A stretch of DNA of 64,000 nt from Odobenus rosmarus divergens (GCF_000321225.1 NW_004450285.1:4060927-4124926); one strand, 5' to 3'; counted from the first letter of the stretch, positions 46,256-58,096 are shown. The notes: generated from the letters alone by a model not told the origin. Made by a program: numbers and translations.

Positions 46256-46291
46256 GGGTTGGGGTTGGGGGCGGTGGGGTGCGTGTCGGGG
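46256..46291 (+). promoter_or_regulatory. Candidate G-quadruplex just inside intron 1
   Basis: Five G-runs on the non-template strand: 46256-46258, 46261-46264, 46267-46271, 46276-46279 and 46288-46291, with loops of 2, 2, 4 and 8 bases. It lies about 60 bp downstream of the donor site. Such G-rich non-template sequence favours G4 and R-loop formation; actual structure is inference. Confidence 0.6.
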
Positions 46292-46744
46292 TAGGCGGAG
46301 GCCGCCGCCCGCCCCCGGCCTCTCCCCGGGCCCTCCGGGCCGGCTCCGCCCCCGGCGCCACGCGGAGCCGGGCGAGTCCCCCAGCTCCCCTTCGGGCGAC
46401 GGCGGCAGCGCGGCCTGGGCCCCGGGCGGCGGGCGGCGGGCCGGGGAGAGGCCGGGGGCCGCGGGCAGAGCAGGCAGGGTGGCTGGCGGCCCAGGCCCGA
46501 GCGGATCCGCCCGGGAGGACCTGCCACGCTGCCCGCGCCGCTCCGGGGAGCGTTGCTGCGGCGGGACGAGGGGAGGCGAGGGCTGGAGAACGAGTGTGGC
46601 GGAGAGGGGCGAGCGCGGCCGGAGCCCGCGGGCCCGCAGGAAGTTGAGGGCCGACCAGAGCCAAGCCCGTGTGCTGCCCGGCCGCCGCCTCTTTCTCCCA
46701 ATTTCGGAGTAGTGTGTACCGACCGGTGTGAAGCTGCCCTCCGT

Positions 46745-47040
46745 GGCACACACACAACTTCTGAAGCTAAGAATGACCTTATTGTCAACTCGTGTGGGTG
46801 CTCCGTGGAACTTTTCTTGAAGCGATGGCGGTGTTCTGATTTTTAAAGACGTTTCGTGTTAAGATTTTAGAACCTGAAAGCAGTAAAAAAAAATTATGCG
46901 AAATTAAGCAGTTTCTGGAACTGAGGCCATTACGGTTGTTAACATCCAGTTTAACTCAGTAACGCTTTTGCAGGCCTGCATAGGCACAGTCTGAGAAGAG
47001 GGGTGGGAAGGAGGATAAAAAAGATTTGCCCCAGCTCTCT
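46745..47040 (+). other. Edge of CpG island in intron 1
   Basis: CpG content falls away. GCGATGGCGGTG at about 46822-46833 resembles a YY1 core site. Nothing else is recognised. Confidence 0.4.
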
Positions 47041-47044
47041 GGAA

Positions 47045-47425
47045 GTTCACTATTTTGGTGAAAAGGAGAGAGGGAGGCATTACAGGAACAAACACAAAAA
47101 CGGGAAACAATGGCAAACTGTGCAGAGGGGCAGGTAAATGTGCTGTGGAATTGGAGGGGAAGGAGAGTTCATTTCCTAGAGAAGTAGGTTTTGAAACACC
47201 GGTGAGGAAAAGGCTTTTAGACAGCCACTGGAGAGGCGACACATAAGTAGGAAAGTGCTTATTGGTTTGCAGAAGTGACACTAGATCCTTGTGGTTCGTG
47301 GAAGTAGGAGGGTGTCCAATGAGGATTAAGACCAGAAAGGTTGGGCCAGGTTATGGAGGCTACAAGTGCCTAAAAGATATGGATTTGATTTTGTGAATAA
47401 AGTTTTCGATTGGAGTGATATAACA
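47045..47425 (-). mobile_element. L2 LINE relic, reverse, in intron 1
   Basis: Antisense L2-like blocks: 'ggcattacaggaacaaacac', 'gaggaaaaggcttttagaca', 'ggttgggccaggttatggag', 'tggatttgattttgtgaata'. Very diverged. Confidence 0.55.
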
Positions 47426-47454
47426 ACACCTATGTTTTGAAGAAGGGGCTTCTT

Positions 47455-47612
47455 GGCTGTGCAGGCACTTTACTTCACAGGTGAGGAGACAGGCACAGAA
47501 CTGTTAAGTAACTTTCCTGACCTAGCTAGGAAGTGGTGGCATTGAAAGGTGAGCACAGGGGAGCTGGTTCCAAATCTGGTGCTTTTAACTATTATGCGTT
47601 GCTGTCCCCGTA
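47455..47612 (-). mobile_element. MIR SINE, reverse
   Basis: Antisense MIR: 'cacaggtgaggagacaggca', 'gttaagtaactttcctgacc', 'gagctggttccaaatctggt', 'ttttaactattatgc'. Confidence 0.8.
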
Positions 47613-47829
47613 GTTTTTGCATAGAACACCATTAGGGTAACAGGCTACGGAGTTAAAAGCTCACTGAACTCAGTTTTTATTTTTGTTCTGGAATCTCTAC
47701 CTTCAGTTTCTTTACTTCACAAGATTGTTTTGGATAATCTTGGATCACTCTTTTATTTGAGTTTCTCTCCATTCTTCATTAGATTGAGTCTTAGTTCTTC
47801 AACCTAGTTACACAAATCGATTTCATTTA

Positions 47830-48015
47830 CAAACTTGGTCTTTTACTTCTTTCCAACATGACCCCACCTACAAAGGCTAGTCTCATTTATTTTGGTTCCA
47901 AACACATTTTGTTCTTTTTTGGACTACAAGCTCCTTAAGGGTGGGGAACTGCAGCTTATTTTTCTGTGTATTTGTAGTGCCAGGGAGCCACTACATTGTA
48001 GGTTCTTAGTAAAGT
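47830..48015 (+). mobile_element. L2 3' end, sense
   Basis: 'ctacaagctccttaagggtg', 'gtgtatttgtagtgccaggg', then 'taggttcttagtaaa' is a sense L2 3' end; the part left of 47920 is less clear. Confidence 0.6.
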
Positions 48016-48288
48016 CTGAGACAATTGACCTTGGAATGCCCCTGCCAATCGGAATTCTATAGCCAGGGTCTCTACCCAAGCTTAGCTAGTGCCTCCCTTT
48101 TTTGTTACTTTGTTATAAGTCCCTAGCAATGTTATATGGTAACATTTGTCACTTTATGTTGCAAATGATCTGTTTGACATGTTTCTTCTTCCACCAGACT
48201 TTGTTGCTTTTGTATGGCAGTGACTCATAAAGGCAATAGTTATCTGTGGGTCTAATAAGACTTTTTCTAGGAGTTTACATGTAATTCC

Positions 48289-48493
48289 TTTTTTTTTTTT
48301 TTAAGATTTATTTATTTATTTTGAGAGAGTGAGAATGAGAGAGAGAGAGAGTACATGAGAGCGGGGAGGGTTAGAGGGAGAAGCAGGCCCCTCGCCAAGC
48401 AGGGAGCCCGATGCGGGACTGGATCCCAGGACTCCAGGATCATGACCTGAGCCGAAGGCAGTTGCTTAACCAACTGAGCCACCCAGGCGCCCC
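48289..48493 (-). mobile_element. Can-SINE in intron 1
   Basis: Reverse orientation, full length; GGGAGCCCGATGCGGGACTG and GAGCCACCCAGGCGCCCC head. TSD TACATGTAATTCC at 48276-48288 and 48494-48506. Confidence 0.96.
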
Positions 48494-48506
48494 TACATGT
48501 AATTCC

Positions 48507-49005
48507 TAATGGGTCTTGAACAGATTAGATTTGTGCCAAAGAAAAGAGGAAGGATCTCGTAGGTGTTCAGGTAGCCTGTATAGATCTTATATTTAAGTAG
48601 AGACTTACTGTGTTAAAATGCAGAATCTCAAAAGTTTAGGCAGAGAAGAGCACTGGAAGAATTTAGGACCATGGAGTACCACCACACTGTGGTGGTTATG
48701 TTTAAATAATGCACTAAATACTACATTGATTTCTTGTAGTGTTTAGTTATATGTGTGGAATAAACTTCACTATGAGAGGAGATTTGGCTCAGTTTGTCTC
48801 AATAACAGATTTACTTAATGCCTTTTTGTTTTTTCTCTTTGGAGATTCCCCTTAAGGGGGAATTGCATATTTCTACTAACCTTTTGAATTTTCAGAATTT
48901 TTGTAGAAATATCAACCTTTTGAAACTTTAAAAAATAGAAACATGTTAGAACATAATTAGTTGAGATTGTGTTTTTGGAAAAGGTATTTTCCATAGAATT
49001 AGTGA
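48507..49005. other. Intron 1, unassigned
   Basis: Nothing recognised. Confidence 0.45.
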
Positions 49006-49007
49006 TG

Positions 49008-49150
49008 GCACAGCTTAACACCCTTATGTGCAGATGAGGATACTGAAGCACAGAGAGAATCAGTTATAAGTGTCAGATCCAAGAATACTGCCCAAATGTG
49101 TGGAATAAAGATTCAAAACTCATTTCCATCAAGCCATGGTGACCACTTCT
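49008..49150 (-). mobile_element. MIR SINE, reverse
   Basis: 'gtgcagatgaggatactgaa', 'gcacagagagaatcagttat', 'agattcaaaactcatttcca', and 'ggtgaccacttct'. Confidence 0.7.
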
Positions 49151-50245
49151 AATTTAAATTGTTGATCAAGAATAACACATTTTAAAATAGAAAATTGGAT
49201 TAAAGCATTTTGTGATGTGTAAATTTACTTTCTTCTTTGGGAAGGATAAGGTGCTAGTGCTGAGGAGTGGTGATTTTGGATACAAAGAAAGCTTTATCTT
49301 GCAGTGGCTCACCTAAGTGCTGATTAGAGTTATCTGAAAATGGTTAATTCTGTATTTTGCAAAGTCTAATAAGAGTATCTGAAAGGTAAGGCACTATATT
49401 GTATGTCTTTGCCTTACCTAGCAATTTTGAGTTGAAGATACCATAAGGTAGCATTAGAAAGAGTGTTTCCATTTTATTCTGAAGGAACATAGTTTCTTAG
49501 AAACTCCAGATTTCTAACATGCAAGGCTTAACCAGGTTGTGCTCTGGGGTTTTTGTTTTTGTGTTTTGGTTAGAGGGGAAATAGAAGGATGAACACACAA
49601 GTCTTCTTAACCTGATTCCCCTTGAACTTCACCTTCTCTTTTGTGTTCTATTTGATTACTGGTGCTACCACCATACTGACCATCCTCTGGCCCAAGTGTA
49701 TACCACCAAACTCCCTTCCCTTTCTTTCACCTTTGAACAACTAAGAAAGACTACAGCTTATAAAAGTCTTTGTTAAAATTTAGCACTAGAGAAGAACAAC
49801 TGTGAGATAAATAGGAAGCACAATGGCAGTATGGAGTATAAAGTGAATGCTCTTTTGTCTTGAGGGGCCTGCCCTCTTCCACATGTTGCCTTGAGATAGC
49901 TATTTCAAAGTGGTACTTCAGGAGAATTTGCTGGAATTTCTAATTTCTAACTTTTGACCTATCCACAGATGGAGAGCTTCTTTTCACATGCCATCATGTA
50001 GAAGCTTCCTCCCAAGCACATTAATGATCAAGACCAAGAAAGTCGGATTTCTGGTTCTGTAGCCCACCCTACACCTTTCTTGTATGGCTTCTGTTTTCTG
50101 GGAGACACATCTCTTCCCCAGGAGATTGCTGGTGAATGATGTTTTCAGATGGGAAGCAACCTTTACAGCACCATCAACATAACTTTACTTTTACGTGCTA
50201 CACTTGGTAACAGTCATTATGAGAAGAGTTTATACAAAGGGTATA
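49151..50245. other. Intron 1, unassigned
   Basis: No repeat or exon recognised in about 1.1 kb. Confidence 0.45.
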
Positions 50246-50259
50246 AATATTTTGCTCCC

Positions 50260-50457
50260 GGGCGCCTGGGTGGCTCAGTTGGTTGGGTGACTGCCTTCGG
50301 CTCAGGTCATGATCCTGGAGTCCCGGGATTGAGTCCCACATCGGGCTCCCTGCTCGGCGGGGAGTCTGCTTCTCCCTCTGACCCTCTTCCCTCTCGTGCT
50401 CTCTATCTCTCATTCTCTCTCTCTCAAATAAATAAATAAAATCTTTAAAAAAAAAAA
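50260..50457 (+). mobile_element. Can-SINE, younger subfamily
   Basis: Head GGCGCCTGGGTGGCTCAGTT; body ATCCTGGAGTCCCGGGATTG and GTCCCACATCGGGCTCCC, which is a distinct subfamily from the CCCAGGGTCCTGGGATC copies. Tail AAATAAATAAATAAAATC. TSD ATTTTGCTCCC at 50249-50259 and 50458-50468. Confidence 0.96.
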
Positions 50458-50468
50458 ATTTTGCTCCC

Positions 50469-52015
50469 ATCATATTCCAACATAAGTTTTAGGCAGAAGT
50501 ACATTTGCAAAGAATATTGGTAGTTCTTTACAAGTTGTATATTAAGTGCAAAATATTTTATTGCCTAGAATTGTAAAATATTTTATCATTACCACTTTGA
50601 TATAAACATACTCTTGATACACTGTTTCGGAAAGGATCAGGACAATTAAAACACTTTTTTTTTTTTTAGCCGAAACAATAATAGATCATGTTGAAGAACA
50701 CTAGAAGAAACCAGTTGCTTTATGTTTGGTTTTCAGGGGAGCTTATCAGAGACGTCCTATTTTGAAACATTTCCCATTTCTTTAATGAGCGATTTTAACT
50801 ATCTCTTTGGTTTACATTGTTTGTGAAATTATAGTTCAATAGTAATAAGCCTTGTTGACCTTCTGTCTTAAAATATGTTACATATTGCCTGGTGGCTTCT
50901 ACTGATACTATAAACTGCTAAAAATGCCTGGATATTCCGTTAAACTGTGCAAGTTTTAAGGTTTCAAGGTGCTGTTTGCAGTGATTTTTTTTGGTGAATA
51001 ACCTATAAATCTAGTTTCAACTGCCTGTAGACTTGACTGCCTCAAGCATAAAGGGGGCATAAAAAGAAACTTGCTACCTCAGCAAGTTGAAAATAATTTT
51101 CTCCTCTCACACAGCAGCATTTGCTAAATCAAGTAAAAATTACATAGTAACATTTCAAGAACCATAAAAATATAACTACATCAACCTTTTCAGCTTATGT
51201 TTTCTCCTTTTGACAAAAGAAGGATATTGGCAGTTTGACTTACCATGTTGCAGTTAAGTCCCATCTCTCTAGAAATTCTGACTTTTTGTAAGGTGTAGGA
51301 TCTGGAAGTAGCTGAAGAAGACTTTACCTCCAGATGATTTTTAGAAGAAGCAGACTGTACTCCCAGCAATGCAAAACAATTTATGTAAAAATTGAGAAAC
51401 TTTTGTTTTCATAGAATGAAAACAAAGAAAACCAGAGAAGAGGGGGCAAAAAAAATGTGTGGTGATAATGTAAAATATTAACAGAGGTGTCAAATCAAAG
51501 ATACTGAGAGCAGAAAAGAAGCACCCTGGTGATAGAGAGAAAGGGGAAAGAACCACATCATGCTCCAGGGCTGGACATATCCTACGTGTGCCTTAGTACT
51601 GTCACCCCAACAGGTTTCACACCCTTACTCTGTGGGTGTGAGTCTGTGTGCATGTGTGAATGCTTCTTACACTTATTACAGCTTTACAGCCTTTATAGTG
51701 GAGACAAATAGCTACCCTTAGGATAGTGCTGCTGAAGGTATGGTATCTTTACAACAGTAAGTCTCTGCAATAATGCAGAGAAATATGTAACCCTATATAG
51801 TAGTGTGTGTACTGAAATACACGTAGTAAATGTTATGCCTCTTATACACAAGGCACTGTTTGTTTTTGTGATGATATACAAGTCAGTCAGAATTTAAACA
51901 TGCTATACAGTGGCATTTTACTTGGGAAGTCTGGAAGGCTTTCCAGAACTAACGATGTGTAAGCAGGGTGTGTTGTATATGCCATCTCATATGGTGTCTA
52001 GTCTTTGTCTAGGGA
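50469..52015. other. Intron 1, unassigned
   Basis: No repeat or exon recognised. A short TG-containing stretch is at 51633-51660. Confidence 0.45.
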
Positions 52016-52019
52016 AACA

Positions 52020-52985
52020 CAAGGCAGATTCATTGATGCATTCATTCAACAAATAATTATTAAACATCTTGCTGTAGCACACACTTTCTTTAGTACAATC
52101 AGATGTAGTCTTATGGGGAGAAAGCCATTAACTATATATTCAAACATTGCATCTGTAAAATATACTAGAGATGAAAAGGGACATAGTTCTAGAAGAGCTT
52201 ATAAAAGGGAAATTTGGTGTCTTTGTGGTGGTCATAGAATGCATCCCTGAGATCTGGAGCATGAGTTGGAATTAATTAGGTTAAGTAAGGTTAAAGAAGC
52301 ATATGCAAAGTTCATAAGGCAGTAGGGAGCATGGTGAGTACTAAGGTCTGAAGACTGGGATGAATGGAGGACAAGATAGGGACAGTATAGGGAGATGGGA
52401 CTGGGAGATACTTAGGGTCAAGATCATGAGGCTTGGGCCTTTTATTCTGGAGGCAATAGAAATCAGTTGGAAAGTTTTATCAGGGGTTGGGAGGGTTGAA
52501 GGAGCAATGACATTGTAGTTAAATTTTGAGAAATGCTTGCATTGAAGAAAATGGCTCAAGAGCTTGGCATGAGTAGATGGGTGGTTAGAGTGGTGGTGAT
52601 GATTGAGATGGAGAGCAGAGATTGATTTGATTGATATTTAGGAAGTAAAATGGACAGAACTTTTAGATGGATTGTATATGGGAAAGAGAGAGAAGGAGGG
52701 GTCAAGGGGTTGATTTCTAGGTTTCTGGCTTTTATTAAACCTGAATTGTTTACAATACGTTTAGATAGGGAGTATTAGAAAAGGAACACACTTTTGAAGG
52801 GTGGATCATGAATTGAAGTTGGACATTATTTGAGTGTGAGGTGCCTTTGAGTCATCTAAAAGAAGATGCCAGTTAGACATTAGGAAATACTAATCTTGCA
52901 CGAGGAAGAAGACTGGATTAGAGATATAAATTTGGAGTCATTCAAGTATAGCTGATGACTGCAGCAGTGCATAGATGAGATCATC
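52020..52985 (-). mobile_element. L2 LINE, reverse, long relic
   Basis: Nearly 1 kb of antisense L2 beginning at the 3' end ('cattcattcaacaaataatt', 52039) and passing 'ggaggcaatagaaatcagtt' (52450), 'gaaggaggggtcaaggggtt' (52692), 'gatgccagttagacattagg' (52865) and 'gagatataaatttggagtca' (52920). Frames are lost. Confidence 0.8.
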
Positions 52986-52987
52986 TA

Positions 52988-53276
52988 AGGCTGCACTGTC
53001 CAGTATGGTAGACATTAGCCACATGTGGCTACTGAATACTTGATATACGTCTAACTCAAATTCAGATGTGCTGTAAATGTCAAATACAGACTGGGTTTGG
53101 AAGACTTAGTACAAAAAAGGATGTAAATATCTCTCATTCATTTTTAATATTGTTTACATAATGAAATAATGCTATCAGTATATTGTGTTAAAATATATCT
53201 TTAAATTAATTTCACATATTTGTTTTTACTATTACGTATGTGGCTTGCACTATATTTCTATTAGGTAGCACTGATC
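52988..53276. mobile_element. Nonautonomous DNA transposon with inverted ends
   Basis: Ends are roughly inverted: 'ctgcactgtccagtatggta' at the left against 'tttctattaggtagcactga' at the right. Inner landmarks 'gccacatgtggctactgaat' and a mirrored 'atgtggcttgcactatattt' match a common mammalian hAT-type MITE whose name I cannot give with certainty. Confidence 0.75.
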
Positions 53277-53598
53277 TATGATCTAAAAAATCAAGCTTTA
53301 AGAAGAGGCTAGAAGCACTGAGGAATTTCAGCATTTTAAAGGAGAATTAGCCTTTTAGGAGCTGCCAGAGAGAGGGAAAAGCATTGGAATATGAAATCAT
53401 TAACTTTTCTGAAAAGAGAAAATGGACATATCTTTAAGAGTTCTGTGACAAGATTATTTGCTTAGGTCAGTATTGGATTACTGACTTGCTGATATTAGAG
53501 ATTCAGATCAGTTTTTAAAACATTTTCGTATAAATTTAGGTATCTGAAGGTCCCTTTTTTTAAAATTCCACCTCCATCCCCTCAAAACTCCTTTAAAT
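53277..53598. other. Intron 1, unassigned
   Basis: Nothing recognised. Confidence 0.45.
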
Positions 53599-53611
53599 AT
53601 AAAATGCAAAT

Positions 53612-53806
53612 GGGGGCGTCTGGGTGGCTCACTTGGTTAAGTGTCTGTCTTCGGCTCAGGTCATGATCCCAGGGTCCTGGGATCAAGCCCTGCATTGGGC
53701 TCCCTGCTCAGGGAGGAGCCTGCTTCTCTCGCTGCCCCTCCCCCTGCTCATGCTTTCTCTCTCTCTCTCTTTCTCTCAAATAAATAAATAAATGAAATCT
53801 TTAAAA
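53612..53806 (+). mobile_element. Can-SINE
   Basis: Head GGGGGCGTCTGGGTGGCTCA, GATCCCAGGGTCCTGGGATC, tail AAATAAATAAATAAATG. TSD ATAAAATGCAAAT at 53599-53611 and 53807-53819. Confidence 0.95.
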
Positions 53807-53819
53807 ATAAAATGCAAAT

Positions 53820-56150
53820 AAAATTCAGCTGCAGCTTTTCAGGAGACAGTCTGTCATGGATATTAAGTGAAGATGTTAAGAAAAAAACATTTTTATTTTA
53901 CTAAATTTCTAAGCAAGACCTTGAGAAGTTTGAAAATTAATAAAGGTAGATTTTTAAAAATATATAATCTGAAACATTAAACATAAATGTTGATGGGAAA
54001 ACTTGCTAAATAAATTAAGCCAACATTTTATAATGACTTTTGGAATTAATTCAAGTTTTGTTTTGAAAGAGAAAGAGGGATGTATGCAAGTTCAAGTGTC
54101 CAGAAAGTTGATAGATGATCATGATAAAGTGAATGAAATAATTTTTCCTTTTGCCATAAATATATTCTAATATCATTAGATCCAGTTTTTCTATTTAGTC
54201 AAAATAGTTTGATTGATGTTTTGTAAGATCCTGTAGGACAAGGATCAAGTCTTCTCATGTTTCTATAGCATTCCTAGCAGTTAGCAGGGTGTGAAGTCTA
54301 CAGAAGACACAGAAATGCTTATGGAATGAATGTTAGTACCTTTGTAATTAGTCTCAGGATGTTTCATCATATTGTTTTCCTATTCTCAAGGAACATGAAA
54401 CTTATTCAGACTTTGTATAGAGTAGAAAATTGTTACTTGGGAAATGAATGTGAAATTTTAAAAATCAATTTTATGAAAAAAATGTAATTTTTACAGAAAT
54501 GCAGGAAATAACCTGTTAAAGCTTTCTCTATTGATACTTACTTCTACCTGAACACAAACACATACACTTACAGATATGTTGATAACATTTCTTTGCATGG
54601 GACAACCAACTGTTTCTGTAGGGCTTTGAGATGTTCTCTCTCAAAACAATGTTAGTAGAAATTTTCAGAAGTTTGTTTTTAGTGTAAGTTTGTACTAGGT
54701 CCTAATTATTTCTTTACTCATTTGATATTTTATGAGATGCTACAAATTTTTACTTTTCTTTTTGGTATTTCAGAATTGCTTGTTATCTTGGGGTCCCTGG
54801 TTAGAAAGGCATTAGGATGATGAGGTTGTAATTCATTCTGTGGCCTTTAATGAGGCAAAGCAGTAGGCACTTGGACACCTTCCAGTTTAGTAAGCTGGCA
54901 GAGGGTTTCAGTCCATTGGGTTTTAATATGAGGACCCTGCCAAGCACAGGTTGTTCTTTTGTTGATTTTCAATTATGAACACCAAAAAAGACCATGTGTA
55001 TGTTGCTAGTTAGGTTACAAAACGTGTAAAATAGGCTTCTTCTCAGTGGCCTTCCTCAGTTTACCATACTCAGAATGGCAGATACTATTGACCCTTTCTC
55101 CCAGAGCTGAGAGCCTAGGTTGGAATGCAGTGGCTTCTGTTCCTGGTGATTTGCCATGATCTTTTGTCCAGGCTGCCAGCTGAGTCTCTTGGTTTGTTTC
55201 ACTCTAAATTGTGAGTAACAGTGAGATTTTTCCAGGATTGTGTTGATTTACTTCTTTCCCTAGTTGTGCTTCTTGGGGAGGGGTGGTACAGGGTTAAAAC
55301 CCAGGCTCTGTCAGACACTTCTTTGGACATTTTGAAGTTTTACGGGATCAGGATATACTTTTTCTTTATTTTGATTGCTGCTGATACATTTTTTGACTGC
55401 TTTTTCTGGTTGTGGTTATTTGCTTTGTTTTTACTTATTTTTCTTTAATTAATTACACATTTATTAGAAGTCTTTATAAGCATATGTTAATTAGGTGTTT
55501 CTTTGATAATTAACCATTGGTAAAATGAATGTATTTTATAAACATACATTAAAAATATTTGCTATATCAATACCATGAAATTTCATTGCCCATTTTTGTA
55601 TCTGTGTTTACATCATTGCTGGTGCAAAGTAACCACCCAAAATAACTTTTAACTTTGTTGGTAAACACATCTAGCTGTTCTTTGCTACACAGAGACACCT
55701 GCCATTGTACTAATTAAATTTTGATTTGACATCATGAAAAAGATTGTGCAGTGTAGTGGTGTAGATGTTAATGGGTACAGAGTAATAATATTTAAATGAT
55801 ACATGACAGAAATCATAGTGTGCATTCTGGAGTCTGATTATCTGGAAAGGGCAATAGGGCCTTGAAGTTTTTACCAGTTTATACTTATGTGAATAAGCAT
55901 TTATATTGATGTTATTTTAATTAAAACACAAAACTGGCCTGAGGTATACCCTTCTAATATTTACAGAACTGCTCTATATTAGATAGGTTGAAATCTAGGC
56001 TGATGTACAAAGACCCCATATTACAAAGGTCTAAAAATCATAGCCCTTTTTTTTCCTCATCACAAAACAACACACAGTGATGGGGAATCTGCTTTGTGCT
56101 GTCATTTAGGGACCCAGGTTCCTTCCATCTTAATGTTTTGTTGTCCCCTA
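53820..56150. other. Intron 1, mostly unassigned
   Basis: No exon recognised over 2.3 kb. A weak sense L2 3' end is possible at 54225-54340 ('aggacaaggatcaagtcttc' to 'atgcttatggaatgaatg'). Confidence 0.45.
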
Positions 56151-56151
56151 A

Positions 56152-56330
56152 CACCTGCTACTCAAAGTATGGTCCTAAGATCAGCATCATTAGCATTACC
56201 TGGTAGCTTGTTAGCAATGTAGAATCTCACTCTCTACCACAGTGCTACTAAATCAGCATCTGTGTTTTAACAGGATTTTCCTAGTGACTTTTTTGTACAT
56301 TAAAGTTGAAGAAGCACCACTTAGGGTATT
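56152..56330 (+). mobile_element. MER20-like hAT-Charlie element
   Basis: 'ctgctactcaaagtatggtc', 'ctaagatcagcatcattagc', 'attacctggtagcttgttag', 'ctaaatcagcatctgtgttt' and 'acattaaagttgaagaagca' match MER20 in sense order, missing part of the middle. Confidence 0.75.
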
Positions 56331-57000
56331 GTCATTGTTTCCATGTATATTGCAGAGTCACTGCCACATGTGAGTTTTAGGTCGCAGGAAGGGAAAGGGC
56401 AGCTGAGAGCCATAGAGTCAGTTCCCTGATGGGAATGGTGGGACACATCACTTCGTTGGTTTCCAAGAACTTAGTCTCACCTACCTGAAAGGGATTCTGG
56501 GAAATGTGGTCTAGCTCAGTGATTCTCAAGCTGTTGCCAGTTTTTAAAATTTCCAATTTTTCACACATCAGTACTTTTGTAAAGTATAAAATCTTGTAGC
56601 AATGTCAAATTGCTCTAAGAGATTCTAAATGCTCACTTAGTTTCTGTACTTATTCCATCATGAAGCAGTAACAAAGAGTTTGAAGACTGGCATGGATCCA
56701 TTTACCACACCTGAAGTAGTTCCCTTCTACCTGAACACATTTTGAATTTTTCACTTACTGATACTATTCAAATTATGGTATAGTTGCATGAATTTGGTAT
56801 GAATGAATGAGGCATTTTTTTTTGGATTTTATACTTTTGATTTAATTTACTTGTTAATATTCTACTTAAATTTTTTTTGATTATTTTTAGTGATAATCTT
56901 GTTTGTAAAGGACTTCTTAGCTTGCAAAGCCCTCTTTCCCTAATTAAATGTCACTCTATAATAATAAGTAGTAAGTATGTGTGTATTATGTTTGCTTATA
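56331..57000. other. Intron 1, unassigned
   Basis: Nothing certain. 'ctcagtgattctcaagctgt' at 56515 resembles one end of a hAT-type element, without a matching partner end. Confidence 0.4.
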
Positions 57001-57015
57001 AAAGGGGATTGCAAG

Positions 57016-57190
57016 GGCGCCTGGGTGGCTCAGTTGGTTAAGCGACTGCCTTCAGCTCAGGTCATGATCCTGGAGTCCCGGGATCGAGTCCCACATCGGG
57101 CTCCCTGCTCAGCAGGGAGTCTGCTTCTCCCTCTGACTCTCTTCCCTCTCGTACTCTCTCTCTCTCAAATAAATAAAATTTAAAAAAAAA
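57016..57190 (+). mobile_element. Can-SINE, younger subfamily
   Basis: Head GGCGCCTGGGTGGCTCAGTT, body ATCCTGGAGTCCCGGGATCG and GTCCCACATCGGGCTCCC, same subfamily as 50260. TSD GGGGATTGCAAG at 57004-57015 with its right copy GGGGCTTGCAAG at 57198-57209; extra G residues sit before the right copy. Confidence 0.95.
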
Positions 57191-57209
57191 AAGGGGGGGG
57201 GCTTGCAAG

Positions 57210-58030
57210 CCTTCTTGGTTTAATCATGTGGTTGATATCTAGTATGACACATTAAAGAATGGTCATGTTTGTTATGAGGTAATACCTTTCCACTGCATTT
57301 TGTAACTTTCTAATACTTTTAGTTATGAATTAATACGAACTAATATTAGTTTACAATTGGTGTTATGAGACTTATCTGTGCCGTTGTCACATTGGCTAAC
57401 ATTGCCTGACATGGTTTGAATTACCCCTGCCTAAACATGTTTTCATGGAAAATAAAATTGAATTGGACTGTTGGTGGTCTTTTAAAATGTTTCACCTTAT
57501 CACAATAACTTTCATGTGTAAATTGAATTGTTTATCGTTACTGATAATGCTATACTGCCTTAAGCAAAAGTATATTTAAAAAAATGTATGATTATAGATT
57601 TCTGTGTATCTAAGACATGTACTTTCAAAGTGGAAAAATAGGCTGTTTGACTGAATGTTTTTGTTATATTCAGCTTGCTTGTTGCTGTTATGGCTTGCCT
57701 CGTATTGCCCCACAGCACCAGTTTTTTCTTTCTTTTTTGCCTACGTACCCAGTGTACATGAACTAAGAAGTCAGCAGGAAGTCAGCATTGTGGAAGAGGA
57801 ACAGCCTTGTGAGCTGGAATTGATTTGTGTTTGGAACTGAGATTAGTAAATTACGTGACTTTGAGTAGTTAATTTATATTAGAATTATTAGTTAATTAGA
57901 ATTAATTGACTAGAATTATATCACAAAACTGGGTTACCGTAAGAGATTACTGAGAAAAAGAAAATAGTTATGAAAACACCACATGTATCCTTTATTTTCA
58001 GTTAAATTTATACCTTATTTATTTATTTTT
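57210..58030. other. Intron 1, unassigned
   Basis: No exon or repeat recognised; AATTAG-rich stretch at 57868-57915. Confidence 0.45.
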
Positions 58031-58031
58031 T

Positions 58032-58080
58032 TTTTAATTTTAAGGTTTAACTGAAGTATAGTTGACCACACAAATATACC
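58032..58080 (-). mobile_element. Short L1 fragment, reverse
   Basis: 'aaggtttaactgaagtatag' followed by 'ttgaccacacaaatata' is the antisense extreme 3' region of an L1M-type element. Confidence 0.5.
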
Positions 58081-58096
58081 TGCCTCTTGAGAAGCA

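Larger units (their letters stand above)
44930..46740 (+). promoter_or_regulatory. TDRD3: CpG-island promoter of TDRD3
   Basis: Dense CpG sequence beginning near 44930 and thinning after about 46740, with a less CpG-rich part at 45440-45680. It holds the TDRD3 start codon and donor site at 46158-46198. Candidate elements: two facing CCAAT boxes (45116-45120 as ATTGG, 45141-45145 as CCAAT), an ETS-type CGGAAG at 45973-45978, and no convincing TATA box. This is typical of a housekeeping-type promoter with dispersed starts. The transcription start cannot be fixed from sequence. Whether the minus strand is also transcribed is unknown. The long GC-driven frames on both strands here are not evidence of proteins. 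Confidence 0.85.

Noticed and set aside
45942..46788. Three long minus-strand frames (271, 202 and 211 codons) across the CpG island
   Set aside because: They overlap each other and the TDRD3 exon, are rich in Ala, Pro, Arg and Gly because of GC content and few stops, and show no domain. One also reads through the poly-C/poly-T tract as Gly and Lys runs.
46203..46846. Plus-strand frames of 169, 122 and 97 codons in the start of intron 1
   Set aside because: They start after the exon 1 donor, lie in several frames of the same GC-rich sequence and have low-complexity composition; nothing supports translation.
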